From Torulaspora globosa (lineage: Eukaryota > Ascomycota > Saccharomycetes > Saccharomycetales > Saccharomycetaceae): a stretch of DNA of 64,000 bases. Of the stretch, positions 46,569-55,637 are shown in pieces. The stretch is taken from NCBI RefSeq assembly GCF_014133895.1, contig NC_050730.1, forward strand, positions 620,001 to 684,000, given 5' to 3'. The notes under the pieces were generated by a model. The model ran no database searches. It was not told the DNA's origin and worked only from the letters and a program-made list of their open reading frames with translations. The translations under genes and the position numbers were made by a program. How positions within the stretch are numbered: the first letter of the stretch is position 1; each line of letters starts with the position of its first letter.

Positions 46569-49307
46569 TTAGTCTAATTCGAGGTTATTGTCACCGTCGC
46601 TGTAGTCGACGTCCATGTCTTGATCTCCCATGGCATCTATGCCACCATCCGGAATTTCCCTGTTGGGCAGAACCTCTAAACCTTCTTCTTCGTTCTCGGT
46701 GATACCGGAGCCGCGCTCTTTGCCCGGTTTGTAGACGACTCTGACCGTCTCCTTGTCCTTGATCTCGCCTCTGAGGATGCGAACGGCCATTTTGTTTAGG
46801 ATCTCGTTCTGGATTAATCTGTTCAAAGGTCTTGCTCCCATATCGTCGGAGTAGCCGTATTTGGCCAAGAACTCCTTGGCCTCGGGAGATACATCCAGCT
46901 CGTAGTGTTTGTCATTTTGTTCGAAACGTTTCTGGATTTCGTCTAGCCGGATATCGACGATCTTGTGGATTGCTTTTCTCGAGAGCTTGTTGAAGACTAC
47001 GATACTGGAGATTCTGTTCAGGAACTCCGGTCTGAAGTGCTGTCTGACGACCCCCATGACTAGCCCCTTGGTGGCTTCCTGGATCTTGGAGCCCGGCTGG
47101 GCGCTGATGAACGAAGCGCCCAGGTTGGAGGTCATGATCACGATACAGTTGGAACAGTCGATGGTCTTGCCTTGCCCCGACGTGATCCTACCGTCGTCTA
47201 GCATTTGCAACATGACGGTCAAAACGTCTGGGTGGGCCTTTTCCACTTCATCGAATAGCAACACCGAGTAGGGCTTATATTGTAGCTGGTTTGTTAGGAA
47301 ACCACCTTCGTCGTACCCAACGTAGCCGGCAGTGGTACCGAGTAATTTGGAGACGGAGTGCTTCTCGCTTAGTTCCGAGCAGTCGACTCTGATCATCATG
47401 TCCTCATCGTTGAATAGAAATCCGGCCACCTTCTTGGCTAGTTCGGTCTTACCCGAGCCGGATAGACCCAAGAATAGGAAGGATGCTGGCTGTCTGGGGT
47501 TTGCCAAGCCGGAACGAGCCAATCTGACGGCATTGGAGACCGCTTTGATAGCCTCCATTTGGCCAACCACCTGTGACGACAGTTCGCGCTCCATGTGAAT
47601 GAGTTTCTCATTTTCAGATTCTGTCAATTTCTTCACTGGGATGCCAGTCAATCTTGCTGCGGTTTCTGCAACAGTCTCTGAGTCGACCACGTTTTGAATC
47701 ATCGAGTTGGCACCGGCACGTTTTTCTTCCTCGGCCACTTGCTGTTCCAGTTCAGCGATTCTTTTCTTAATGTCGGGGATGGCAAAGTACCTCAGATCTG
47801 CTGCAGTTGCATTATCGTACCTACGCTCTGCATCAGCAGCCTTATTCTCTAATTCGTCCAGTCTTTTTTTAGCCTGAGTTAATTCTTCATGGCCGTGCTT
47901 CTCCTCTTCATAGCGCTGTCTCAAGGGCACCAATTCTTCCTGTAAGGAAGCCTCCTTTTGCTTGGCCTGTTGCAATCTGTCCTTTGTAGTGGAGTCTGAG
48001 TCCTTGTCTCTCTCCAGTGCTTGAATTTCAACCTGGATAAGTTGCAATTCACGCTCCTTGGAATCCAACTCTTCTGGTTTGGAGTCCCTCGCCACAGCAA
48101 CACCGGCACAAGAGATGTCGACCAAATCGATTGCCGAATCGGGCAACCTTCTGTAAGGCAAATATCTCTTGGCCAATTGCGCAGCAGTCACCAAAGCGCT
48201 ATCCAAGATTCTCACACCATGGTGAATCTCGTATTTTGGTTGGAGTCCTCTTAAAATGGCAACAGTTTGTCTGATCGTAGGCTCTTGCACATCAATTTTC
48301 TGGAATCTTCTCTCGAACGCGCCGTCTTTCTCCACGATAGATCTGTATTCGTTGTTAGTCGTAGCGCCAATCACCTTCAGCTGGCCTCTAGACAAGGCAG
48401 GCTTCAAGATGTTGGCGGCATCGTCCTTTCCATTACCCATCAACATGTGGATTTCGTCAATAAACAAGACAATAAGCGTCTTAGAGTCCTCAATTTCCTT
48501 CAACACACCCTTTAATCTTTCTTCGAAATCACCCTTGTATTTTGCGCCAGCGGTTAAAGCCGCCAAATCCAAACTGAACAGCTTCGCGCCCTGTAAGATA
48601 GTTGGCACATCATCGTCAATAATCCTCTGTGCAACTCCTTCGATAATAGCAGTCTTACCGATACCTGGCTCACCAATCAAACAAGGGTTCGATTTGATCC
48701 TCCTAGCCAACACTCTGATAGTACTTCTAATCTCTTCCTCTCTTCCGATAACGGGATCTAGCTTACCCAGCCTTGCCTGCTCAGTCATGTCTATAGCATA
48801 CTTCGAAAGGTACTCTAGTGCAGTGTTCGTATCGGCTCCACGGGAATCAATTCGTTGGTTACCTCTCAACTCCAGCGCCTGCTGTTTGATAGCCTCGATG
48901 TCTACCTGAGCCTCCTTGAACACTTTCTGGATCGAGGCGTCAGTGAACAGCGCAAATAACAGATGATCTTGCGCTATAAAACTGTCCTTTTGTTGTTTTT
49001 CAATCTTTGCAGCTTCTTGCAGCACCTGCCCGAGATTATAACTTGGCGTAATCTCCGATGGAGCTGGATGCTGCTGGGGTATCCTGACCAGATTTCTGTT
49101 CACAGTTCTCTTGAATGTCTCATAATCGTAGCGTCCTTTTTCCACCAAGTTCTGCAGATATCCCACACTGCCGTCTGGGGATGGTTCGACAAATGCAGCT
49201 AGCAAATGAATTGGTTGCAATTGCGCATGTTGATGATCTAACGCTAGCTTACGAGCCAACGTAAGAATCGTCAATGATTTCTCAGTGAATTGAGTTTCGT
49301 CGTTCAT
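46569..49307 (-). CDS. HSP104: Hsp104 AAA+ protein disaggregase
   Basis: 912 residues, ortholog of S. cerevisiae Hsp104 (YLL026W, 908 aa), hexameric ClpB-family disaggregase that rescues aggregated proteins with Hsp70 and Hsp40 and maintains prions. The N-domain (1-160) leads to NBD1 with Walker A GEPGIGKTA (about 212-220) and the pore-loop tyrosine in AGAKYKGDFEERL. The middle-domain coiled coil (about 410-530) regulates Hsp70 coupling. NBD2 has Walker A GLSGSGKTE (about 614-622) and the pore segment GYVGYDEGG. An acidic tail (DQDMDVDYSDGDNNLELD) closes the protein. Its promoter has heat shock elements, a TATA box and an STRE. Confidence 0.97.
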   Translation of the reverse strand: MNDETQFTEKSLTILTLARKLALDHQHAQLQPIHLLAAFVEPSPDGSVGYLQNLVEKGRYDYETFKRTVNRNLVRIPQQHPAPSEITPSYNLGQVLQEAAKIEKQQKDSFIAQDHLLFALFTDASIQKVFKEAQVDIEAIKQQALELRGNQRIDSRGADTNTALEYLSKYAIDMTEQARLGKLDPVIGREEEIRSTIRVLARRIKSNPCLIGEPGIGKTAIIEGVAQRIIDDDVPTILQGAKLFSLDLAALTAGAKYKGDFEERLKGVLKEIEDSKTLIVLFIDEIHMLMGNGKDDAANILKPALSRGQLKVIGATTNNEYRSIVEKDGAFERRFQKIDVQEPTIRQTVAILRGLQPKYEIHHGVRILDSALVTAAQLAKRYLPYRRLPDSAIDLVDISCAGVAVARDSKPEELDSKERELQLIQVEIQALERDKDSDSTTKDRLQQAKQKEASLQEELVPLRQRYEEEKHGHEELTQAKKRLDELENKAADAERRYDNATAADLRYFAIPDIKKRIAELEQQVAEEEKRAGANSMIQNVVDSETVAETAARLTGIPVKKLTESENEKLIHMERELSSQVVGQMEAIKAVSNAVRLARSGLANPRQPASFLFLGLSGSGKTELAKKVAGFLFNDEDMMIRVDCSELSEKHSVSKLLGTTAGYVGYDEGGFLTNQLQYKPYSVLLFDEVEKAHPDVLTVMLQMLDDGRITSGQGKTIDCSNCIVIMTSNLGASFISAQPGSKIQEATKGLVMGVVRQHFRPEFLNRISSIVVFNKLSRKAIHKIVDIRLDEIQKRFEQNDKHYELDVSPEAKEFLAKYGYSDDMGARPLNRLIQNEILNKMAVRILRGEIKDKETVRVVYKPGKERGSGITENEEEGLEVLPNREIPDGGIDAMGDQDMDVDYSDGDNNLELD

Positions 49308-49386
49308 TGTTGTTTTCTCAGTGGTTAACCATTCAAAGGAAGAAAAAAATGTTCAAATCTAGAGCTCTACAATTTGACAAGTCATC

Positions 49387-49394
49387 CTTATATA
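49387..49394 (-). promoter_or_regulatory. HSP104 TATA box
   Basis: TATATAAG on the minus strand, 80 bp upstream of the HSP104 ATG. Confidence 0.6.
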
Positions 49395-49445
49395 ACAACC
49401 ATCCTCGATCGAATCAAGGGGTTTTCACATCCTTCAGTTACGACG

Positions 49446-49453
49446 GAACTTTC
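49446..49453 (-). promoter_or_regulatory. Half heat shock element upstream of HSP104
   Basis: GAA-ct-TTC, two perfect head-to-head Hsf1 units, 17 bp from the longer element. Confidence 0.45.
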
Positions 49454-49469
49454 CTTGCTAACCAGCAAC

Positions 49470-49492
49470 TTCGTGAAATATCCAGAGCATTC
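49470..49492 (-). promoter_or_regulatory. Extended heat shock element upstream of HSP104
   Basis: TTC-gt-GAA-at-ATC-ca-GAG-ca-TTC: five units in strict 5-bp phase, three perfect and two with one mismatch, 163-185 bp upstream of the ATG. Phase over five units makes chance unlikely. Confidence 0.75.
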
Positions 49493-49509
49493 TAGTCGCG
49501 CGCTTTTTT

Positions 49510-49514
49510 CCCCT
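49510..49514. promoter_or_regulatory. STRE upstream of HSP104
   Basis: CCCCT, the Msn2/Msn4 stress element core, 18 bp beyond the extended heat shock element. HSP104 is co-regulated by Hsf1 and Msn2/4 in S. cerevisiae. Confidence 0.5.
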
Positions 49515-49729
49515 AAGTTCTAGCAATGTGCACGTGACCTTCAAACGCTGGAACAAAGCGTAAGAACAGGCAGCTTTGCGCTTGATGGGCTCAAGAACTA
49601 CTACATCGCATGAACGAACTCCTGTGAATGAATTAACACTAATAAATAAATAATAATAAATAAATCCCATAGCAACATAATTGCCTTGCTGGTAAAATTG
49701 AAATACTTGTACTTTTCTGTCTATCGAAT

Positions 49730-50512
49730 TTAGACCATGAAGCTCTCACCACATCCGCAGGTTCCCTTCGAGTTTGGGTTCTTGAAGACGAACCTGGAAG
49801 ATAACTTGTCGTCTACCCAGTCCATTTCGCTGCCGACGATGCTGAAAAGAGCTTTCGAATCTATTATGACCTTAACGCCATCTTGTTCGACGATCTCGTC
49901 AAACTTCCCGGGTTCTGTGATGTATTGCAGCTCGTATGTAAGGCCAGAACAACCTCGATTCCTTACTCCTATGCGTATTAATTTGGGTTCAGGCTGATCC
50001 AGGAGGCCTCTCAAATGCGACAGCGCCGTGGGACTGAGTGTAATGAGCGCTTTCCGTGGCCTCAGAGTTCTTTTTTTAGCCCTTTTTGAATGTTCTGTGA
50101 CGTCTGGCTTCGATGCTTCTCTGATGGCTTCCTGCGCCGCAGCTACTCTGTTCCTGTTTTCCGCATCTCTCGCATCCGCTTCCTCCTGCTGTTCTTTCAA
50201 CGCTTGTTTCGAGGGCAGTGAATAGCTCGACCATTTGGAAGGTGGATAGTCCGATAAGGTGTTGGATATCGGGCTTGTCTTATCCCTTTCCTGCCGTTTT
50301 GCGCCGAACTTGAAGCCCCATTGCGCGGGAGATGATGAGGTAGCGTACCCAGAGTCGTCGCTCAGCGATGTCTGCAAGTATCTTTTGCCATGCGTGATAC
50401 AGGAAGTCGTCGGTGAACTTGCCCGATCAGCTAGTAGAGAGTGGGTTGAGAAAAGTCTATTGAAACCCTCAAAGAGGGTTATCCTTTCGTTGCGTACCGC
50501 ATATTTGATCAT
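49730..50512 (-). CDS. ISA1: Isa1, mitochondrial A-type iron-sulfur assembly protein
   Basis: 260 residues from the ATG at 50510-50512, ortholog of S. cerevisiae Isa1 (YLL027W, 250 aa), which with Isa2 and Iba57 matures [4Fe-4S] clusters in the mitochondrial matrix. The first 35 residues are basic and Ser/Leu-rich (MIKYAVRNERITLFEG...), a likely presequence. The C-terminal A-type domain (about 155-260) keeps the three cluster-binding cysteines C188 in NRGCSGLTYEL and C252, C254 in GTCGCGESF. The middle region (about 100-150) is charged and helical. Confidence 0.95.
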   Translation of the reverse strand: MIKYAVRNERITLFEGFNRLFSTHSLLADRASSPTTSCITHGKRYLQTSLSDDSGYATSSSPAQWGFKFGAKRQERDKTSPISNTLSDYPPSKWSSYSLPSKQALKEQQEEADARDAENRNRVAAAQEAIREASKPDVTEHSKRAKKRTLRPRKALITLSPTALSHLRGLLDQPEPKLIRIGVRNRGCSGLTYELQYITEPGKFDEIVEQDGVKVIIDSKALFSIVGSEMDWVDDKLSSRFVFKNPNSKGTCGCGESFMV

Positions 50513-50812
50513 ACTGGACAATAGAGCATGAAATGGGGATCTTGATGGGAGTTTCCAGTCACATCCGACTGATGACGGGCTTATATTGAGTTATACACTT
50601 CGTCGTATCAATTTAAAGCTCCGGGAAAAGCCGGGTAACGACCTAACCAATTCCGATGTCGCATATCCAATCACTGGCGTCGAGATTATTAAAGGCATAC
50701 AAGAACGAATCGAGTAGAATGAATAAAATACAAGAGAATTGAAGAGAATTATTTATTATACGTTTGATGTCAACTTTATCATATCTTTTAGTTTTTAACT
50801 CTGGATTTTCTC
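50513..50812. other. ISA1 promoter and TPO1 downstream region
   Basis: 300 bp. A Reb1 core on the minus strand lies at 50632-50638, 120 bp upstream of ISA1; the TPO1 side is AT-rich. Confidence 0.45.
50632..50638 (-). promoter_or_regulatory. Reb1 site upstream of ISA1
   Basis: CGGGTAA, reverse complement of the Reb1 core, 120 bp upstream of the ISA1 ATG and in the usual position of a nucleosome-free region. Confidence 0.5.
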
Positions 50813-52531
50813 TTATCCAGAGTATGCATATTTGGATTTCTGCCTGATCCGCTTGCCATATTTTACTAGGATAAGTGGCACTGGAATCAAGGCGGCCGCG
50901 AATAAACCTAATAGTAAACCAGCCCAATTAGTGCCCATTCCATCAAACATGTAAGCTGCAAAAAGCGGGAAGCAAGCCCCAAACGCAGATCTCATGAAGG
51001 TGTTTGCAGCGACTGCCGATGCGGCTAGCAATAGATAGGATTCGATGATGTAGTTCAAACAGGGCAGAAAAATGCCGAGCAAACCGAAACCAACGAAGCC
51101 TCCCGCCACAGTGGGTACCATGAAATGAACTTTGTGAGGATAGTTACCGGTCCAACAAAGCCACAAGATGCCGATTGGGAAGATAACACTTGAGACGATC
51201 ATCGGAATCAATCTCGCTTCGGGAACCAAACCGCCCTTCTTCTTAACCCTTTTGAGATAATCGATTTCGCAGTACCAGATTAATCCGCCACACAAGAACA
51301 TCCCGATGATCAGCGCGATATAAGGTAATTCGCCATTTTTATCGAACCCGTAGCCTCTGACAAATATGATTGGATACGCTTCTAGCAACAGATATAGGAT
51401 GCCATAGACGAAAGACTGGTAAACTGAAACAAAAAGAAGCACCGGTTCAGTGCAGAGCATAACGATTGGTCTTGTGACCGTTTTCTGTGCGATTTCCTTG
51501 ATGGATAATTCGACATTTTCGTGAGCAGCGTGGATACCCCAGTTGTTGGTCAACTTACGCATAGCGCGAGCCTTGTTGACCAGAATGGTTGGATGATGCG
51601 TTTCCTTGAAGAACAAAGCGATCAGAACAGCGACAACGCCAGCGAAGATACCCATAACATATTCCAACCACCTCCAAGTGGTGTGCTGGACCATATAGGA
51701 CCCGATGACAGGTCCGAGGATCGGTCCTACAAAGACACCAAGAGCGAAGAGACAAATAGATTTGCCTCTGGCGGAAGTATCAAACATGTCGGCGAATGCA
51801 CCGGGCACGACCGCCATTGGGGCTGCACCAATGAAACCGGCGAAAAATCTACAGATCATAATGGTTTGAAGATCCTTGGCGGTGGCAACCGCAAAATGAA
51901 ACAGCGTGAATCCAAACGACGAAATGACCAGAACGCCTCTTCTACCGTAAATTTCAGAAAGTGGTGCATACACGACAGGCGAAGCAGCGAAACCCAACAC
52001 GAACAGCGAGACACCAAGAATTCCCACGACGGGAATCACATGGTAAATGGCACATATCTGCTGAATCCCAGATGCAAACATCGACGATGACATCGTGATC
52101 GACAGACAGTTCAAACCTAGAAGCGCAGCAAGAATAGCTCTAGTCTTCATTGGCCAATTGAAAGGATGAAGAGGATCATCTGGGCCATCAAAAGTAACCT
52201 CATATATACCGCTATCTGGCAACGCAGGTGGGTACGGCCTACCGCCTCCCATCTTGGGACAATTGCTGTAATCGACCGCTACCTTTTCCACTTCGTTACA
52301 TGATCCGGTTAAAATACGAGAAAGCATTCTATTTGCAGCAACCATTGACTGCGTGGCTGAAGTTATCGATGCACCATCGCCGGCATCCAGTCTACCGCCA
52401 GCATGATTTTTACCCTCGAAGCATGTTGGCTCACCTTCAGGCGCGACGTCACTTAAAGAAGATCCACTCGGTGGGCTTCCCGATGGCTTTTGATTTTGTA
52501 GCGACTCTACTTCCTGCGAAGAGCTCGACAT
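50813..52531 (-). CDS. TPO1: Tpo1-like polyamine and drug exporter (MFS, DHA1)
   Basis: 572 residues, ortholog of S. cerevisiae Tpo1 (YLL028W, 586 aa), a plasma-membrane proton antiporter of the DHA1 family exporting spermine, spermidine, putrescine and many xenobiotics. A polar N-terminal cytosolic tail (1-135) precedes twelve predicted membrane helices in two bundles split by a charged loop around residues 325-350. MFS signature segments are visible, including [14 protein letters not shown] after helix 2 and [13 protein letters not shown] (motif C type) in helix 5, typical of antiporters. Three PDRE sites upstream indicate Pdr1/Pdr3-type control. Confidence 0.94.
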   Translation of the reverse strand: MSSSSQEVESLQNQKPSGSPPSGSSLSDVAPEGEPTCFEGKNHAGGRLDAGDGASITSATQSMVAANRMLSRILTGSCNEVEKVAVDYSNCPKMGGGRPYPPALPDSGIYEVTFDGPDDPLHPFNWPMKTRAILAALLGLNCLSITMSSSMFASGIQQICAIYHVIPVVGILGVSLFVLGFAASPVVYAPLSEIYGRRGVLVISSFGFTLFHFAVATAKDLQTIMICRFFAGFIGAAPMAVVPGAFADMFDTSARGKSICLFALGVFVGPILGPVIGSYMVQHTTWRWLEYVMGIFAGVVAVLIALFFKETHHPTILVNKARAMRKLTNNWGIHAAHENVELSIKEIAQKTVTRPIVMLCTEPVLLFVSVYQSFVYGILYLLLEAYPIIFVRGYGFDKNGELPYIALIIGMFLCGGLIWYCEIDYLKRVKKKGGLVPEARLIPMIVSSVIFPIGILWLCWTGNYPHKVHFMVPTVAGGFVGFGLLGIFLPCLNYIIESYLLLAASAVAANTFMRSAFGACFPLFAAYMFDGMGTNWAGLLLGLFAAALIPVPLILVKYGKRIRQKSKYAYSG

Positions 52532-52821
52532 TCTATGAAATAGATATGCGGTGTTACGAAACTACAGACCGTTCCGTACGACGACACTTTTAATTCATGT
52601 CAGGTAATGGAGCGTCAGTTTAAGAAGATACCAGATATATAGCGTTAGTCATTTGAAAATGTCTCCAGAAAGTATGACTAAGCAAAGTTCAAATTACCAA
52701 TGGTGTTTAAAGTTAGCCGTAGCAAGGTACGGCGGAGAACTGAGCCGTGCGAACTGACGGAATAGACGACAATCTCCGCTGGCTACGCATTTTCTCGGGC
52801 CTTGAATACGTCATTTCAATT

Positions 52822-52829
52822 TCCGCGGA
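52822..52829. promoter_or_regulatory. PDRE 1 upstream of TPO1
   Basis: TCCGCGGA, perfect palindromic Pdr1/Pdr3 site, 291 bp upstream of the TPO1 ATG. Confidence 0.75.
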
Positions 52830-52859
52830 TCACTTTTTTTTGATTCTCCTTCTTGTCGT

Positions 52860-52867
52860 TCCGTGGA
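52860..52867. promoter_or_regulatory. PDRE 2 upstream of TPO1
   Basis: TCCGTGGA, matching TCCGYGGA, 38 bp from PDRE 1 (start to start). Confidence 0.7.
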
Positions 52868-52907
52868 AGAATAAAAATCCGTCGACGTCAGCGGCTGTAG
52901 AGTCTTG

Positions 52908-52915
52908 TCCGCGGA
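52908..52915. promoter_or_regulatory. PDRE 3 upstream of TPO1
   Basis: TCCGCGGA, second perfect palindromic copy, 48 bp from PDRE 2. Confidence 0.75.
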
Positions 52916-53014
52916 GCATAAAGATCGGACCAGTATCTGGGACACGTATGGACGTGGAACTTAAGGATATCTAGTTATTATACGGTTATGTGTTCGTTCA
53001 TACTAGCGGAGTGT

Positions 53015-55177
53015 TCACAGAGCAGCAGTCTCTCTTTTGAGCCACTTGAATGGAACGCTCCGCGGTTGAAGGAATGGCACGATAGAATGCCATATCCTCT
53101 TATGATACTCGTTGATCTGATCTTTTTCCTCCCTTGTAAGCATCTTGACGTTGATCAATTTCTTGCAGTAGGGGACCATGGTCAGATTTTCGAATTGCAG
53201 GAATTTGCCACCCTGAGCTGGCTCGACTCTCTTTACCAGTAAATCGTTTTCTAGTCTTATGCCGTATTCACCGTCCCTATAGTAACCGGGCTCGTTGCTG
53301 ATAATGTTACCCGGCTGCAATGGGAACTTTATCAGACTGCCTCTTTGGCCGATTCCGATGGGTCCCTCATGGACGTTCAGGAAAGATCCGATACCGTGTC
53401 CGGTGCCGTGTTTGTAGTCCAATCCGTGGGACCACAGGAACTGCCTTGCGATAGCGTCGATGTGTATACCTGTAGTGCCCTCGGGGAACACTAACCTCTC
53501 CACAGCAAGGTTACCCTTCAGGACCAGGGTGTAATGATCTATCTCTTGTTGTGTTGGAGTGGTCATATGGATGGTTCTTGTTATATCTGTTGTTCCCTCC
53601 TTGAATTGAGAGCCGGAATCGCACAGGTATATCTTGGATGGATCGATCATGGAAGAGCCCTCCATGGGTGGCGCATAATGGATCACAGCAGCATTGGGAC
53701 CCGTGGATGAGATCGTCTCAAAAGAATTACCCATGAAATTCTTTTGAGTTTTTCTGATGCTGGTTAATTTTTCGGCGGCACGGTATTCATCAATTAAGGC
53801 TTCTGAAAAAACGAGTTGATCTTCCAGCCATGCGAAGAATTGTGCCAAACATACACCGTCTTTGACTTGTGCAGCATGAGCGTTTCTGATCTCCGTAGAG
53901 TTCTTTACCGACTTGAAAAGATCTACAGGCGAATGGATCTGTTTATAGTTTTGAGATGTCACCTGAAGGACCAATTGCCATGATGAGTTGTCAGGGATCA
54001 AAATGCTTCCCTTCTTCGACTCGCTCTTTGCTGCGTGTCCCTGCAAATGATTCCAAACATCCTTATATGGCCTAACTTCAACTTTGTTTTCCTTCAAGTA
54101 AGTGTCGATCTCGTCCCCCGTCGGGTTATCCGTAAACAAAGTTGTGCTCTCGTCATCAATAAGGAGATAGCTGTAAAACACAGGATTGTACTCAATATCC
54201 GAACCACGTAAGTTTAAAAGCCAGCATATCTCGTCCAAGGCCACCACTACCAAGCTGGAAGACTCTCCGTATGTCTTGTGGATGTCCTTCAATAGCCGCT
54301 GGCGTTTCTCTTCGAAGGGCTCACCATGAAAGTCTGCTGATAGCAATAATAGTTGATTGCAATTTCGGTCCGGCACCACTTCAAACTCGCTCCAAATAGC
54401 GTCGATCAAATTTTGCTCCACAGGCACCAATTCAACTTTCGCACCTGATGCTGCAGAGACATTTCCCTCGATCAAGCTATTGAAATTCCTGACCTGTTCG
54501 TAGCTGATCAACCTGGGATCAACGCCAATTCTGGCCACCTTGCCGCCTAAACCTTGAGACATATCCTCGGCCTCCTTGATACACCACTGTTGCCACGTTA
54601 AGGAATCCTCCCCCTGTTTTAACAAACTCCAATTGAAATCGAGCTCCTGCGACGCCTGGTTGAAATAACGTCCATCAGTGCTGAGAACAGATTTCCCGTC
54701 TGGATGTTTCTCGTTGAAATTCAACAGGTTACGGGTGATGCAGGCAACTCCTGCAGAACCAGTGAAACCAGAAATAAAGGCCCGCCTCTGATCGGCAAGC
54801 GAAACATATTCTGACTGGTGCTCGTCTTCGCTGGGGACAATGTAACAGCACAAATCATGCTTGATCATTTCCAACCTCAATTTCAAAAGTCTCTCGGAGG
54901 TATTGATCTCCCTGGTTGTTCGACAAAGAGAATCGGAAGAATAAATAGATTCATTACCTGAACCACTCAATGTGGAAGCTCTAGCATCTTTACCACCCTT
55001 TCTTCTGTTATTCTCCAACTGTTTCAAAAACATCGAGGATCTTCTACCCTGTCTGGAAAGCAATCCAGGAGAACAGGTGCAATCCGCACATGGTCTAAAA
55101 GGCCTCGTTACTCCGCTAGCGGCACGAAGACCGGCGTCGCCACCAGCGTACGACACAGATGGCCTAGTTGCCGACAT
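53015..55177 (-). CDS. FRA1: Fra1, aminopeptidase P-like iron-regulation protein
   Basis: 720 residues from the ATG at 55175-55177; the frame extends 24 codons further only via TTG. Ortholog of S. cerevisiae Fra1 (YLL029W, 749 aa), a cytosolic Xaa-Pro aminopeptidase-like protein that with Fra2 and Grx3/4 relays mitochondrial iron-sulfur status to Aft1. The N-terminal RPFRPCADCTCSPGLLSRQGRR block is strongly conserved and cysteine-rich. Two creatinase-like domains follow, then the pita-bread metallopeptidase fold with YLCDSGSQFKEGTTDITRT (metal-binding aspartates), HGTGHGIG and NEPGYYRDGEYGIRLEN, so the metal ligands appear present. Confidence 0.95.
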   Translation of the reverse strand: MSATRPSVSYAGGDAGLRAASGVTRPFRPCADCTCSPGLLSRQGRRSSMFLKQLENNRRKGGKDARASTLSGSGNESIYSSDSLCRTTREINTSERLLKLRLEMIKHDLCCYIVPSEDEHQSEYVSLADQRRAFISGFTGSAGVACITRNLLNFNEKHPDGKSVLSTDGRYFNQASQELDFNWSLLKQGEDSLTWQQWCIKEAEDMSQGLGGKVARIGVDPRLISYEQVRNFNSLIEGNVSAASGAKVELVPVEQNLIDAIWSEFEVVPDRNCNQLLLLSADFHGEPFEEKRQRLLKDIHKTYGESSSLVVVALDEICWLLNLRGSDIEYNPVFYSYLLIDDESTTLFTDNPTGDEIDTYLKENKVEVRPYKDVWNHLQGHAAKSESKKGSILIPDNSSWQLVLQVTSQNYKQIHSPVDLFKSVKNSTEIRNAHAAQVKDGVCLAQFFAWLEDQLVFSEALIDEYRAAEKLTSIRKTQKNFMGNSFETISSTGPNAAVIHYAPPMEGSSMIDPSKIYLCDSGSQFKEGTTDITRTIHMTTPTQQEIDHYTLVLKGNLAVERLVFPEGTTGIHIDAIARQFLWSHGLDYKHGTGHGIGSFLNVHEGPIGIGQRGSLIKFPLQPGNIISNEPGYYRDGEYGIRLENDLLVKRVEPAQGGKFLQFENLTMVPYCKKLINVKMLTREEKDQINEYHKRIWHSIVPFLQPRSVPFKWLKRETAAL

Positions 55178-55637
55178 TTTTTCGTAATGAATCAACCTCT
55201 TGATAGTGGAACAGAAGTAATTTGAACAAGACCTAGATCTTTGAGCCAATATCTTGATAGCAATGGAACCAAAGCCATAGAAAGTGAGACTAAGTCTTAT
55301 CTACCTTACTCTTTACTACTTGAACTCTTCGTACTGTTTGTTACCATGCCAAGAAGCTTTTCCTCGTTGCTCGTACAAAGAAACACATAGAAATCTGGGT
55401 GCAAATTACTACTTATGTCCGAACTACCGGGGTTGAAAACCCGGACAGAAATGTGACCAAACGACTTCATTTTTTTCTTGGCACTCATTATATACGACAG
55501 TTTAAAATAAGGTAGTTCGCTACGTATAGCATTGATTGATCTGTGAATGAGACGGTGTACCAATTTCCAATCAATGCTTGGAATTGGGAAGCATTTGATC
55601 AGTTTGGCAATCGTTTGGGAGGATATAGCTTAAGGCT
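55178..55637. other. Divergent region FRA1 / GPI13
   Basis: 460 bp containing a possible 60-codon frame on the minus strand (listed separately) and otherwise no recognised site. Confidence 0.4.
55306..55488 (-). CDS. Small unrecognised ORF between FRA1 and GPI13
   Basis: A 60-residue frame from the ATG at 55486-55488; the same frame is open to about 55563 without an ATG. It starts SAKKKMKSFGHISVRVFNPGSS and ends in serines and lysine. I recognise no domain. S. cerevisiae has a dubious ORF (YLL030C) in the same interval but I cannot say they are related. It occupies most of a divergent promoter, which argues against it. Confidence 0.15.
   Translation of the reverse strand: MSAKKKMKSFGHISVRVFNPGSSDISSNLHPDFYVFLCTSNEEKLLGMVTNSTKSSSSKE

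Larger units (their letters stand above)
49308..49729. other. HSP104 promoter and ISA1 downstream region
   Basis: 422 bp. Contains the HSP104 TATA box (49387-49394), heat shock elements (49446-49453, 49470-49492), CCCCT (49510-49514) and CACGTG (49531-49536). The ISA1 side is AT-rich and probably its 3-prime end. Confidence 0.6.
52532..53014. other. TPO1 promoter / FRA1 downstream region
   Basis: 483 bp, essentially the TPO1 promoter, with three PDREs between 52822 and 52915. A short frame running through the sites (52747-52974) has no family resemblance. Confidence 0.6.
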
